A stretch of 13,052 bases of DNA, from the NCBI GenBank assembly GCA_964627665.1, contig CAZVKG010000086.1, positions 1 through 13,052 on the forward strand, read 5' to 3'. The stretch is from UBA1351 sp964627665. GTDB lineage: Bacteria > Bacillota > Clostridia > Lachnospirales > Vallitaleaceae. The translations under genes and the position numbers were made by a program. Below are positions 1-6,853 of the stretch, one piece after another. The number at the start of each line of letters is the position of its first letter. Position 1 is the stretch's first letter. The notes under the pieces are model-generated. The model did no database searches, was not told the DNA's origin, and worked only from the letters and a program-made list of their open reading frames with translations.

Positions 1-1
1 T

Positions 2-271
2 AAGTTGGGTGAACATGCTAGTGAACATGCTAGTGAACATGCTAGTGAACATGCTAGTGAACATGCTGAAATTCAAGGTGCTACAGAGAATATATTAGAA
101 TTTTGCAAAGAACCTAAAACAAGATTGGAAATTCAAAAATTTTTGAATATAAAGAGCAGAAGTTATTTTAGCCAGAAGGTGCTTAATCCATTAATTAAAA
201 GCGGATTATTAAAATTAACAATTCCGGACAAACCCAAGAGTCCAAATCAAAAATATTATTCCAATCGATAA
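2..271 (+). CDS. C-terminal part of an AlbA_2/AAA_4-type ATP-binding transcriptional regulator (5' truncated)
   Basis: The reading frame is open to the left edge, so this is the 3' end of a longer gene. The TTG at 5 has no visible ribosome binding site and is probably not a start. The visible part begins with an EHAS repeat linker (about 20 residues) and continues into a compact winged-helix-like domain running from ILEFCKEPKT to LNPLIKSGLLKLTIPDKP and NQKYY. That ending is typical, from memory, of COG2865-type proteins, which carry an N-terminal AlbA_2 (schlafen-like) DNA-binding domain and a divergent AAA_4 ATPase part. The winged helix is presumed to bind DNA. The catalytic or regulatory N-terminus lies outside the window, so the role cannot be fixed. 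A terminator follows directly, so it is not obviously co-transcribed with the helicase downstream. A Fic-family protein with a similar C-terminal winged helix is the main alternative. Confidence 0.65.
   Translation, partial: KLGEHASEHASEHASEHASEHAEIQGATENILEFCKEPKTRLEIQKFLNIKSRSYFSQKVLNPLIKSGLLKLTIPDKPKSPNQKYYSNR
11..67 (+). repeat. 12-bp tandem repeat (4.75 copies) inside a coding region
   Basis: The unit GAACATGCTAGT is repeated four times without error (11-22, 23-34, 35-46, 47-58), followed by a partial copy GAACATGCT at 59-67. The unit is a multiple of three and encodes Glu-His-Ala-Ser, so gain or loss of copies would lengthen or shorten the linker without breaking the frame. Confidence 0.95.
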
Positions 272-278
272 TCAATGT

Positions 279-305
279 GCTCATCACAATGTGGTGAGCT
301 TTTTT
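279..305 (+). terminator. Intrinsic terminator of the truncated regulator gene
   Basis: The 9-bp stem GCTCATCAC / GTGGTGAGC (one T-G wobble) has a 3-nt AAT loop and is followed at once by six T residues (300-305). It begins 8 bp after the stop codon. Confidence 0.85.
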
Positions 306-426
306 GTTCCTTGCTCTAGGAAAGTCCTACTTTAGCTTTCTGCCTTGAAACGTAGCAGAAAGCGTCAAGGACCTTTCCCTCCGCAAACAATCCCAAGGGG
401 AACGCGACATAGTCGCTTTGTTCCTT
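306..426. repeat. Palindrome-rich, GC-richer intergenic element (possible small mobile or REP-like element)
   Basis: This spacer is visibly richer in G and C than its surroundings and contains nested inverted repeats. GGAAAGTCC (319-327) pairs with GGACCTTTCC (369-378) with one bulge. GCTTTCTGC (335-343) pairs perfectly with GCAGAAAGC (355-363). CCTTGA (343-348) can pair with TCAAGG (365-370), competing with the previous stem. A separate hairpin is GGAACGCGAC (399-408) against GTCGC (412-416) and GTTCC (420-424) with a TTT bulge. No open frame or T-run belongs to it. It may be a degenerate MITE or REP-like element or a folded leader; no second copy occurs in the window. Confidence 0.45.
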
Positions 427-449
427 ATTGACAGATTAAACCTAGATAC

Positions 450-478
450 TTGCCACCTGATTATTTTAGTATTATACT
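450..478 (+). promoter_or_regulatory. Sigma-A-type promoter of the exonuclease-RecQ-UvrD gene
   Basis: TTGCCA (450-455) and TATACT (473-478) are separated by 17 bp. Transcription would start near 485, leaving a leader of about 20 nt with the ribosome binding site AAGGGGA at 493-499, seven bases before the ATG at 506. A second TTGACA at 428-433 has no matching -10 box. Confidence 0.7.
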
Positions 479-505
479 TATAATAATATATTAAGGGGAA
501 AGCAT

Positions 506-3500
506 ATGGGAGATATAATTTTCTTTGACACGGAAGTTTCTATAGAGTCTGAAAAGATTAGAGACTTTGGTGCAACAAGTAATTCAGGAAGACAATTACA
601 TACAGGTAATCTTCAAGAGTTTCTTAAGTTTATATCAGGAGCTTCTTTTCTGTGTGGACACAATGTTTTGCAACATGATTTAAACTATTTAAAAAGAAGG
701 GCGCCAATGATTGAAGATTTTCCAATGATTGATACCTTATTGCTATCACCTCTTCTTTTCCCTAGAAAACCCTATCACCATCTCGTAAAAGATGACAAAT
801 TACATACAGAACAGTTAAATAATCCACTTAACGATTCCGTTCAGGCTAAAGATCTGTTTTTTGATTGTCTTAGTGCCTATAATAATCTTGAAGTTTGGAT
901 GCAAGAAATTTATCGAGAATTATTAAAAAAACGCTATGAATTTAAAGCGTTTTTTCAATATATTGGGAAAACCGGTTTATCAACTGAACATCTCGAGGAT
1001 ATTATTTTCAACCATTTTAATCATTTTATCTGTAACAACGTTGATTTACAAAGGCTCATAAGAGAAAATCCAGTTGAACTTGCCTATGCATTAGCTATTA
1101 TTTATGCAGATGATCAGTCATCCATCACGCCAAGATGGGTCTTGTTTTCATACCCGGAAGTTGAAAATATATTAAGCCGTTTGCGAAATACACCGTGTAT
1201 TACAGGGTGTCCATATTGTCAAAAAGCATTAGATCCTGTCGCAGGATTACAAGATTATTTTGGATATGATGCTTACCGTGAATTTGATGGAGTGCCATTA
1301 CAAGAACGTGCTGTAGAGGCTGCTTTACATGGAAAATCATTGCTAGCCATTTTTCCGACAGGCGGAGGAAAATCACTTACTTTTCAAATCCCTGCACTAA
1401 TGGCCGGCAAAGCAACAAAAGGTTTAACCATTATCATATCACCATTACAATCCTTAATGAAAGATCAGGTAGATAATCTTGAGGAAAAAGGTATTACAGA
1501 ATCAGTTACCATTAATGGTTTACTCGATCCGATAGAACGTGCAAAAACTATAGAACGTGTTGAAGACGGCTCAGCCAAAATCTTATATCTCTCTCCGGAA
1601 TCACTTCGGTCAAAATCGATAGAGAGACTATTGCTCGGTAGAAAAATCGAACGTTTTGTCATAGATGAAGCGCATTGCTTCTCAGCTTGGGGACAAGATT
1701 TTAGAGTTGATTATCTTTATATTGCAGAGTTTATACGAAACATCTACGAGAAAAAGCAATTGGAAACAATGATTCCTGTTTCGTGTTTTACAGCAACTGC
1801 AAAACAGAATGTTGTCGATGATATTCGGGAATACTTCAAAATTAATCTCGACCTTGACCTTGACTTATTCACAGCGAGTGCAGCACGGAAAAATCTAAGC
1901 TATAAAGTAATTAAATGCGGTAAAGATGAAAAATATGATCGATTAAGAAGCCTTGTAAGTACACATGAGTGTCCAACCATTATATATACATCATCAACAA
2001 AACAGACAGAAGATTTAGCAGAACGACTTTCTAATGATGGATATCGTGCAAAAGCTTATCATGGAAAAATGGATAAAAAAGTGAAGTCACATAATCAAGA
2101 TCAGTTTACGGCTGGAGATGTGGATATTATGGTAGCCACATCAGCATTTGGAATGGGTGTCGATAAATCAGACGTAGGTCTTGTTATTCACTATCAGATT
2201 TCCAATTCATTGGAGAATTATGTTCAAGAGGCAGGCCGAGCAGGTAGAGATCAGAATATTCAGGCAGAATGTTTTATTCTGTATAATGATGAGGATTTAA
2301 ACAGTCACTTTACACTTTTGAATCAGACCAAACTCAATATTAATGAAATAGGCAATGTTTGGCGTGCAGTTAAGGAAATCACCAGATTCAGAAAAAGAGT
2401 ATCAAAATCTGCACTTGAGATTGCAAGAAAAGCAGGCTGGGATGATAGCGTTTATGATATTGAAACACGTGTAAAAACAGCTATTGCTGCCCTTGAACAA
2501 GCCGGCTATGTAAAAAGAGGACAAAACAGTCCGAGAGTTTATGCAGACAGCATTTTATCAGAAAGTGTGAAAGAAGCAGCAGAAAGAATTCGAGGATCCA
2601 ATCGCTTTGATGACAAGGAAGAAGAACTTGCGGTACGGATTGTATCAAAGTTGATTGCGGCCAGAAGCAGAAAAAATCCTAATAATGAAATGGGTGAAAT
2701 GCGTATTGACTATATTAGTGATCAATTGGGCATTAAGAAAGCAGATGTCATTCATATAGTAGGACTTCTTAAAGAAGAAAAAATCCTAGCGGATAAAAAA
2801 GATTTGGCAGCATTTTTACAGGATGATATGTCCAAGCAAAAAGCCCTCAATCAATTTAGATGGCATCGGGAGTTAGAAGCCTTTCTTTACGACGTTATTG
2901 AAGAAGACGGAACCATTAACATTAAAGAAATCAATGAAAAAGCAGAAGCTAGAGAGCTTAAAAAAGTGACACCGGATAAAATTATCAACATATTAAACTA
3001 TCTATCCATTATCCATGCCATCAAAAAAGAAGGTTTAAAACATTCTAAGAATCATTTCAGAATTTATTTTATGAAAGATAAAGACACTTTAACTAAAGAC
3101 TTAGAAAAACGAGTTGCCATTGCTGATTTTATATTGAAATATCTTTACGATAAAAATGATGAACATCCGGAAGCTGAAGGTGTCGTTGAGTTTTCAGTGT
3201 TAGAGCTTAAAGAAGAATATATGCAGGAATATCGCATGTTCGAGGCAAAAGCGACGATGAAAGAAATCGAAGATGCACTTTATTATCTATCTAGAATTGA
3301 AGCGCTTAAAATCGAAGGTGGATTTTTGGTGATTTATAATGCCTTAAGTATCGAAAGATTAGAAGAAGATAACCGGATTCAATATAAAATTGATGACTAC
3401 AAAAAACTGCAGACCTATTACGAGCAAAAAGCCCATCAAATCCATATTGTCGGAGAATATGCCACCAAAATGCTGGAAAACTATGAAGCAGCTCTCCGCT

Positions 3501-5374
3501 TTGTGGATGACTATTTTACACTCAATTATCAGACCTTCCTAGCCAAATATTTTAAAGGAACAAAAGGCAATGAAATCCGCCGTAATATTAGTCCGGCCAA
3601 ATTCAGACAACTTTTCGGTGAGTTGTCTACGGCTCAGCTTGAAATCGTGAATGACCAAGAGACCAAGTACATTGTCGTTGCAGCAGGTCCAGGGAGTGGA
3701 AAAACAAGAATATTAGTCCACAAATTGGCATCATTACTCTTAATGGAGGATGTGAAACATGAGCAGTTGCTTATGGTTACATTCTCAAGAGCAGCAGCGG
3801 TTGAGTTTAAACGACGTTTAAAACAACTCATTGGAAATTCAGCAAATTATGTTGACATTAAGACCTTCCATTCCTTTTGTTTTGATCTACTCGGACGTGT
3901 TGGTGATATAGAAAAGTCAAATAGTATAGTCAATGAAACAGCTACTTTGATTATGAAGGGCGAAGTGGAGCAATCCAGGATTACAAAGACAGTTTTGGTC
4001 ATTGATGAAGCCCAAGATATGGATGAACATGAATTCAAACTTGTAAGAGCTATGACCATGCAAAATCCCAATATGCGAATTATCGCAGTGGGGGATGATG
4101 ATCAAAATATTTATGAATTTCGTGGGGCTAAGTCAGAGTATTTGAAGAAAATAGCACAAGCAAAAGGGGCAAAACTCTATGAGCTAATCGACAATTATCG
4201 AAGTTGCTCAAATCTTGTTGAGTTTTCTAATGCCTACACAAAGTATATCGGGAATCGGATGAAGCAGACGCCTATTATGGCAAAATCTCCAACAAATGGT
4301 CAAATCGAGCTTATAAGATATCATCACGATAATATGTTAGAAGGCCTTGTTGATAAATTAGTTTCAGAAGGTGCTAAAGGCTCCGTGTGTATACTGACAA
4401 CAACCAATGATGAAGCCTTACAGATTACAGGAAGGTTACTTGATCGTCATATACAGGCCAAATTGATACAAAGCTCAGAAGAAATTAAGTTGATAAATTT
4501 AGATGAAATAAGATATTTTCTTACATGCCTAAACGTGTCGGAATCAGATCACACCATTGACTATCAAAGGTGGGGCAATGCAAAATATAATGTGCTAAAA
4601 AAGTATGCCCGAAGTGAGCATATTGGCCTATGCAAACGTTTGTTTTCAGACTTTGAAGTATTGGCAGGCGAGCACAAATATGTTTCGGATTTTAAAATAT
4701 TCCTCAGAGAATCAAAACTTGAAGATTTTATATATTCAGAAAATGACGCCATACAAGTCTCAACCATGCATAAGGCAAAAGGAAGGGAGTTTGATACGGT
4801 TATTATTATGCTCGATAGATTTAAAGACACAAGTGATGAGAAAAAGCGCCTTTTATATGTTGCTATGACTAGAGCAAAACAAACATTGATTATACACTAT
4901 CGTGATATAGGCTTACATACAAAATTTCAACAGATGCAGACAATGAATTTATCAGCTGTCGCTGAAAATAGTGGATCTTATCTTAACAATAAATATACTG
5001 GTATTGATGGGATTAGGGTTTCAGAGGTAACCAATAGTTATCAGACAAAATCAAGTATGAGTTTTCAGTTAGGCTATAAAGATATTTTTCTTGGCTTGTT
5101 TGCAAAAGAAGAATTTCAGCAGCGTGTGGCTGACTTACAAAGCGGTGATGAATTATACGTGGATTTACGGGGCTGTAATAATCAGTTAGGTAAACAGGTG
5201 TTGGCATTCTCAAAAGGATTCAAAGATAAATTAAAAAAATATATAGATAAAGGATATGTGCTTCATAATGCAAAAGTGCATATGGTTGTATATTGGAAAA
5301 ATGAGGATATGGATGAAGAGGTCAGAATAGTTATGCCCATTGTTAAATTGAAGAGGAGAGAGTATAGAGTATAG
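506..5374 (+). CDS. Fused DEDD exonuclease - RecQ helicase - UvrD-type helicase
   Basis: This 1622-aa protein carries two complete superfamily helicase engines. Residues 1-125 resemble a DnaQ-like 3'-5' exonuclease: FFDTE (D8, E10), GHNVLQHDL (D58) and NNPLND (D110), with Asn where DnaQ-type DEDDh enzymes have the motif III His. A CxxxCxxC cluster (C231, C235, C238) precedes the RecQ core: motif 0 Gln 266, Walker A PTGGGKS (284-290), DEAH (387-390) and motif VI QEAGRAGRD (574-582). Residues about 610-1035 look like winged-helix and helical linker; the four-Cys zinc site of standard RecQ is not evident. The UvrD part has Walker A GPGSGKT (1061-1067), DEAQD (1167-1171), VGDDDQN (1195-1201), STMHKAKG (1419-1426) and YVAMTRAK (1451-1458). 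About 110 residues of unknown fold close the protein. A role in DNA repair or phage/plasmid defence is inferred. The start is fixed by AAGGGGA; it has its own promoter and terminator and is apparently monocistronic. Confidence 0.9.
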   Translation: MGDIIFFDTEVSIESEKIRDFGATSNSGRQLHTGNLQEFLKFISGASFLCGHNVLQHDLNYLKRRAPMIEDFPMIDTLLLSPLLFPRKPYHHLVKDDKLHTEQLNNPLNDSVQAKDLFFDCLSAYNNLEVWMQEIYRELLKKRYEFKAFFQYIGKTGLSTEHLEDIIFNHFNHFICNNVDLQRLIRENPVELAYALAIIYADDQSSITPRWVLFSYPEVENILSRLRNTPCITGCPYCQKALDPVAGLQDYFGYDAYREFDGVPLQERAVEAALHGKSLLAIFPTGGGKSLTFQIPALMAGKATKGLTIIISPLQSLMKDQVDNLEEKGITESVTINGLLDPIERAKTIERVEDGSAKILYLSPESLRSKSIERLLLGRKIERFVIDEAHCFSAWGQDFRVDYLYIAEFIRNIYEKKQLETMIPVSCFTATAKQNVVDDIREYFKINLDLDLDLFTASAARKNLSYKVIKCGKDEKYDRLRSLVSTHECPTIIYTSSTKQTEDLAERLSNDGYRAKAYHGKMDKKVKSHNQDQFTAGDVDIMVATSAFGMGVDKSDVGLVIHYQISNSLENYVQEAGRAGRDQNIQAECFILYNDEDLNSHFTLLNQTKLNINEIGNVWRAVKEITRFRKRVSKSALEIARKAGWDDSVYDIETRVKTAIAALEQAGYVKRGQNSPRVYADSILSESVKEAAERIRGSNRFDDKEEELAVRIVSKLIAARSRKNPNNEMGEMRIDYISDQLGIKKADVIHIVGLLKEEKILADKKDLAAFLQDDMSKQKALNQFRWHRELEAFLYDVIEEDGTINIKEINEKAEARELKKVTPDKIINILNYLSIIHAIKKEGLKHSKNHFRIYFMKDKDTLTKDLEKRVAIADFILKYLYDKNDEHPEAEGVVEFSVLELKEEYMQEYRMFEAKATMKEIEDALYYLSRIEALKIEGGFLVIYNALSIERLEEDNRIQYKIDDYKKLQTYYEQKAHQIHIVGEYATKMLENYEAALRFVDDYFTLNYQTFLAKYFKGTKGNEIRRNISPAKFRQLFGELSTAQLEIVNDQETKYIVVAAGPGSGKTRILVHKLASLLLMEDVKHEQLLMVTFSRAAAVEFKRRLKQLIGNSANYVDIKTFHSFCFDLLGRVGDIEKSNSIVNETATLIMKGEVEQSRITKTVLVIDEAQDMDEHEFKLVRAMTMQNPNMRIIAVGDDDQNIYEFRGAKSEYLKKIAQAKGAKLYELIDNYRSCSNLVEFSNAYTKYIGNRMKQTPIMAKSPTNGQIELIRYHHDNMLEGLVDKLVSEGAKGSVCILTTTNDEALQITGRLLDRHIQAKLIQSSEEIKLINLDEIRYFLTCLNVSESDHTIDYQRWGNAKYNVLKKYARSEHIGLCKRLFSDFEVLAGEHKYVSDFKIFLRESKLEDFIYSENDAIQVSTMHKAKGREFDTVIIMLDRFKDTSDEKKRLLYVAMTRAKQTLIIHYRDIGLHTKFQQMQTMNLSAVAENSGSYLNNKYTGIDGIRVSEVTNSYQTKSSMSFQLGYKDIFLGLFAKEEFQQRVADLQSGDELYVDLRGCNNQLGKQVLAFSKGFKDKLKKYIDKGYVLHNAKVHMVVYWKNEDMDEEVRIVMPIVKLKRREYRV

Positions 5375-5395
5375 ATGTTAATGTTTTTAAATGTA

Positions 5396-5450
5396 AAGAC
5401 CTTGATATTTTCTGCCATTGATAAGGACATAAAATATCAAGGCCTTTTTT
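5396..5450 (+). terminator. Strong intrinsic terminator after the helicase gene
   Basis: The 12-bp arms CCTTGATATTTT (5400-5411) and AAAATATCAAGG (5431-5442) are perfect complements. Flanking AAAG/CTTT extends the stem across one mismatch. A run of six T (5445-5450) follows. The long loop of 19 nt is the only weak point. Confidence 0.9.
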
Positions 5451-5456
5451 AAAAAA

Positions 5457-5660
5457 CTATGCTTCCTGATCGGTTAATCGACTGTTTATATTTTGAAGTT
5501 CTTGTTCAAGTAGAGCTTTTTGTTCTTTAAAATATGTTTGTTCGTCAACAGGTGTTTGAGGATTGACATAAGCAAATCCACGTCCACGGCCGATAGCAGC
5601 GCCACAACCTCTTCCACGACCTCCACCTAAACCTAGTTTGCCTTGATTCCTTTCAAAACA
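5457..5660 (-). pseudogene. DUF5320-like Gly/Arg-rich small protein, N-terminus lost
   Basis: The reverse strand has an open stretch of 67 codons ending in TAG (5457-5459). It contains a GRGRGCGAAIGRGRGF-type glycine/arginine-rich part and then a Gln/Glu-rich helical tail ending LTDQEA. This two-part architecture is that of DUF5320 proteins, small proteins of anaerobes often found beside NifB/NifX-like iron-molybdenum-cofactor-related genes. The frame is closed upstream by TGA at 5661-5663 and contains no ATG, GTG or TTG. The tandem ATGs at 5659-5664 read only Met-Met-Phe before a stop in another frame. A GAAAGGAA ribosome binding site remains just upstream of the Gly-rich part, so the usual MPRGDGTGP-like start appears deleted. 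The palindrome at 5671-5690 would be its operator. A non-canonical start cannot be excluded. Confidence 0.55.
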
Positions 5661-5670
5661 TCATTATTAG

Positions 5671-5690
5671 TTATTGGCATATGTCAATAA
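5671..5690 (-). promoter_or_regulatory. Near-perfect 20-bp palindromic operator-like site
   Basis: TTATTGGCATATGTCAATAA is an inverted repeat with 9 of 10 Watson-Crick pairs and one G-T pair. It lies immediately upstream, on the reverse strand, of the DUF5320-like remnant. The arrangement suggests the binding site of a dimeric regulator. A DUF134-type regulator, often linked to DUF5320 genes, is a guess from family context, not something visible here. Confidence 0.55.
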
Positions 5691-5773
5691 CCAATTAAAT
5701 GATTTGATCAGAAAAAATAGTTTATTCTTATTTGTTGAATCGCTGTTTTAGAGCTCTTAGGATACCGAGAAAG

Positions 5774-5802
5774 TATACAAAAAGATGAAGTTGAGATATA
5801 AT
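5774..5802 (+). promoter_or_regulatory. Promoter of the tocopherol-cyclase-like / SLH-GH18 unit
   Basis: TATACA (5774-5779, 4 of 6 consensus bases) and a perfect TATAAT (5797-5802) are 17 bp apart. Transcription would start near 5809, about 44 nt before the chosen ATG at 5853. Confidence 0.55.
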
Positions 5803-5852
5803 AAAAATAAGTGATAAAAGTAAATACATGTAAAGAAATGGGTGGTGAGACG

Positions 5853-6821
5853 ATGAAATTAAACTATAATAAAACAAATTTTCAAGGCGTCAATCAATGG
5901 AAAAGTCAACATTACTTTGAAGGTTGGTACTATAAACAGGTGAGTCAAGATAAAAAGAACACTATAAGCTTTATACCCGGCGTCAGCTTCAATAATGAGG
6001 ACCCTCATGCTTTTATTCAATGCATCTATAAAGATAAAGACAATCAGCATAAAACTTTTTACTTTAAATATACTTTGGATGAATTTTCTTATAATAATCG
6101 GCCTTTTGAAATTAGAATTGGGGATAGCTACTTTTCAAAAAATGAAATAAGTATTCATCTTGAAGATGAGACAAGTCTTATTGATGGTGCAATAAATTTC
6201 GGAGCATTAACAGATTTGGAGCGAACTTTCTTGAATCCCAATATTATGGGCTATTTTAATTATATTCCTAACTTAGAGTGTAATCATGAAGTCGTTAGTA
6301 TGAATCATTCGCTTAATGGGGAGATTACCATTGATGGCGAGCATATAGATTTCAATTATGGAAAAGGATATATCGAAAAAGATTGGGGAAGGTCATTTCC
6401 TGAAAAATATATATGGATTCAATCCAATCACTTTGATAAGGATAACATTAGCTTTTGTTGTTCAATCGCAACGGTTCCTTTGATTGGCAGAACGATTCAA
6501 GGATTCTTTTGCAACGTGATTGTTGATGGTCAAGAGTATCGTTTTGCAACCTATAACAATGCAAAAGTCAAAGTGGTTAAATGTAATAAAGATCAATTCT
6601 ACATTCTTATGAAGCGTAATACGTTAACGTTGAAGATCAAGGGAACCCTTACGCCCGGAGAAGAATTGGTTGCCCCAAACAATGGTCGCATGTCCTATAC
6701 CATAAGAGAAGCACTGACTGGTAAACTTCAGCTAATTATCAAAAACAATACCGGTATTGTTTTGCTAAATACCAAAGCCGATCACTGTGGTGTCGAAATC
6801 GTCAACTATGATGTTGATTAA
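5853..6821 (+). CDS. Tocopherol cyclase-like protein
   Basis: The 322-aa protein has hallmarks of the tocopherol cyclase-like family (PF14249): YFEGWYYK at residues 21-28, followed by FIPGVSFN and PHAFIQ, and the central signature GKGYIEKDWG at 170-179 leading into SFPEKYIWIQSNHF. In plants the family closes the chromanol ring of vitamin E. In Clostridia the substrate is unknown and tocopherol is unlikely, so only the fold is assigned. No signal peptide or membrane segment is seen, so it is presumably cytoplasmic. The frame is open back to a GTG at 5811, but the ATG at 5853 is preferred because GGTGGTGAG (5841-5849) sits at proper distance and the predicted transcript begins near 5809. The next gene begins 32 bp after the stop with no terminator between, suggesting co-transcription. 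Confidence 0.8.
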   Translation: MKLNYNKTNFQGVNQWKSQHYFEGWYYKQVSQDKKNTISFIPGVSFNNEDPHAFIQCIYKDKDNQHKTFYFKYTLDEFSYNNRPFEIRIGDSYFSKNEISIHLEDETSLIDGAINFGALTDLERTFLNPNIMGYFNYIPNLECNHEVVSMNHSLNGEITIDGEHIDFNYGKGYIEKDWGRSFPEKYIWIQSNHFDKDNISFCCSIATVPLIGRTIQGFFCNVIVDGQEYRFATYNNAKVKVVKCNKDQFYILMKRNTLTLKIKGTLTPGEELVAPNNGRMSYTIREALTGKLQLIIKNNTGIVLLNTKADHCGVEIVNYDVD

Positions 6822-6853
6822 TATAAGAAGAATGAAGGGAAAGAGGGTTAACA

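Noticed and set aside
11..67. Short direct repeats as a possible CRISPR array
   Set aside because: The 12-bp units are contiguous with no spacers and encode an in-frame peptide repeat.
335..369. H-type pseudoknot formed by the interleaved stems 335-343/355-363 and 344-348/365-369
   Set aside because: The connecting loops would be 0 and 1 nt across a 9-bp stem, which is sterically implausible. The stems are more likely mutually exclusive.
3634..4105. Reverse-strand ORFs inside the helicase gene
   Set aside because: They are antisense shadows of conserved UvrD motifs, with no ribosome binding sites or recognisable domains.
5811..5852. GTG start extending the tocopherol-cyclase-like protein by 14 residues
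   Set aside because: It sits at the predicted transcription start without a ribosome binding site, and the family similarity begins after the ATG at 5853.
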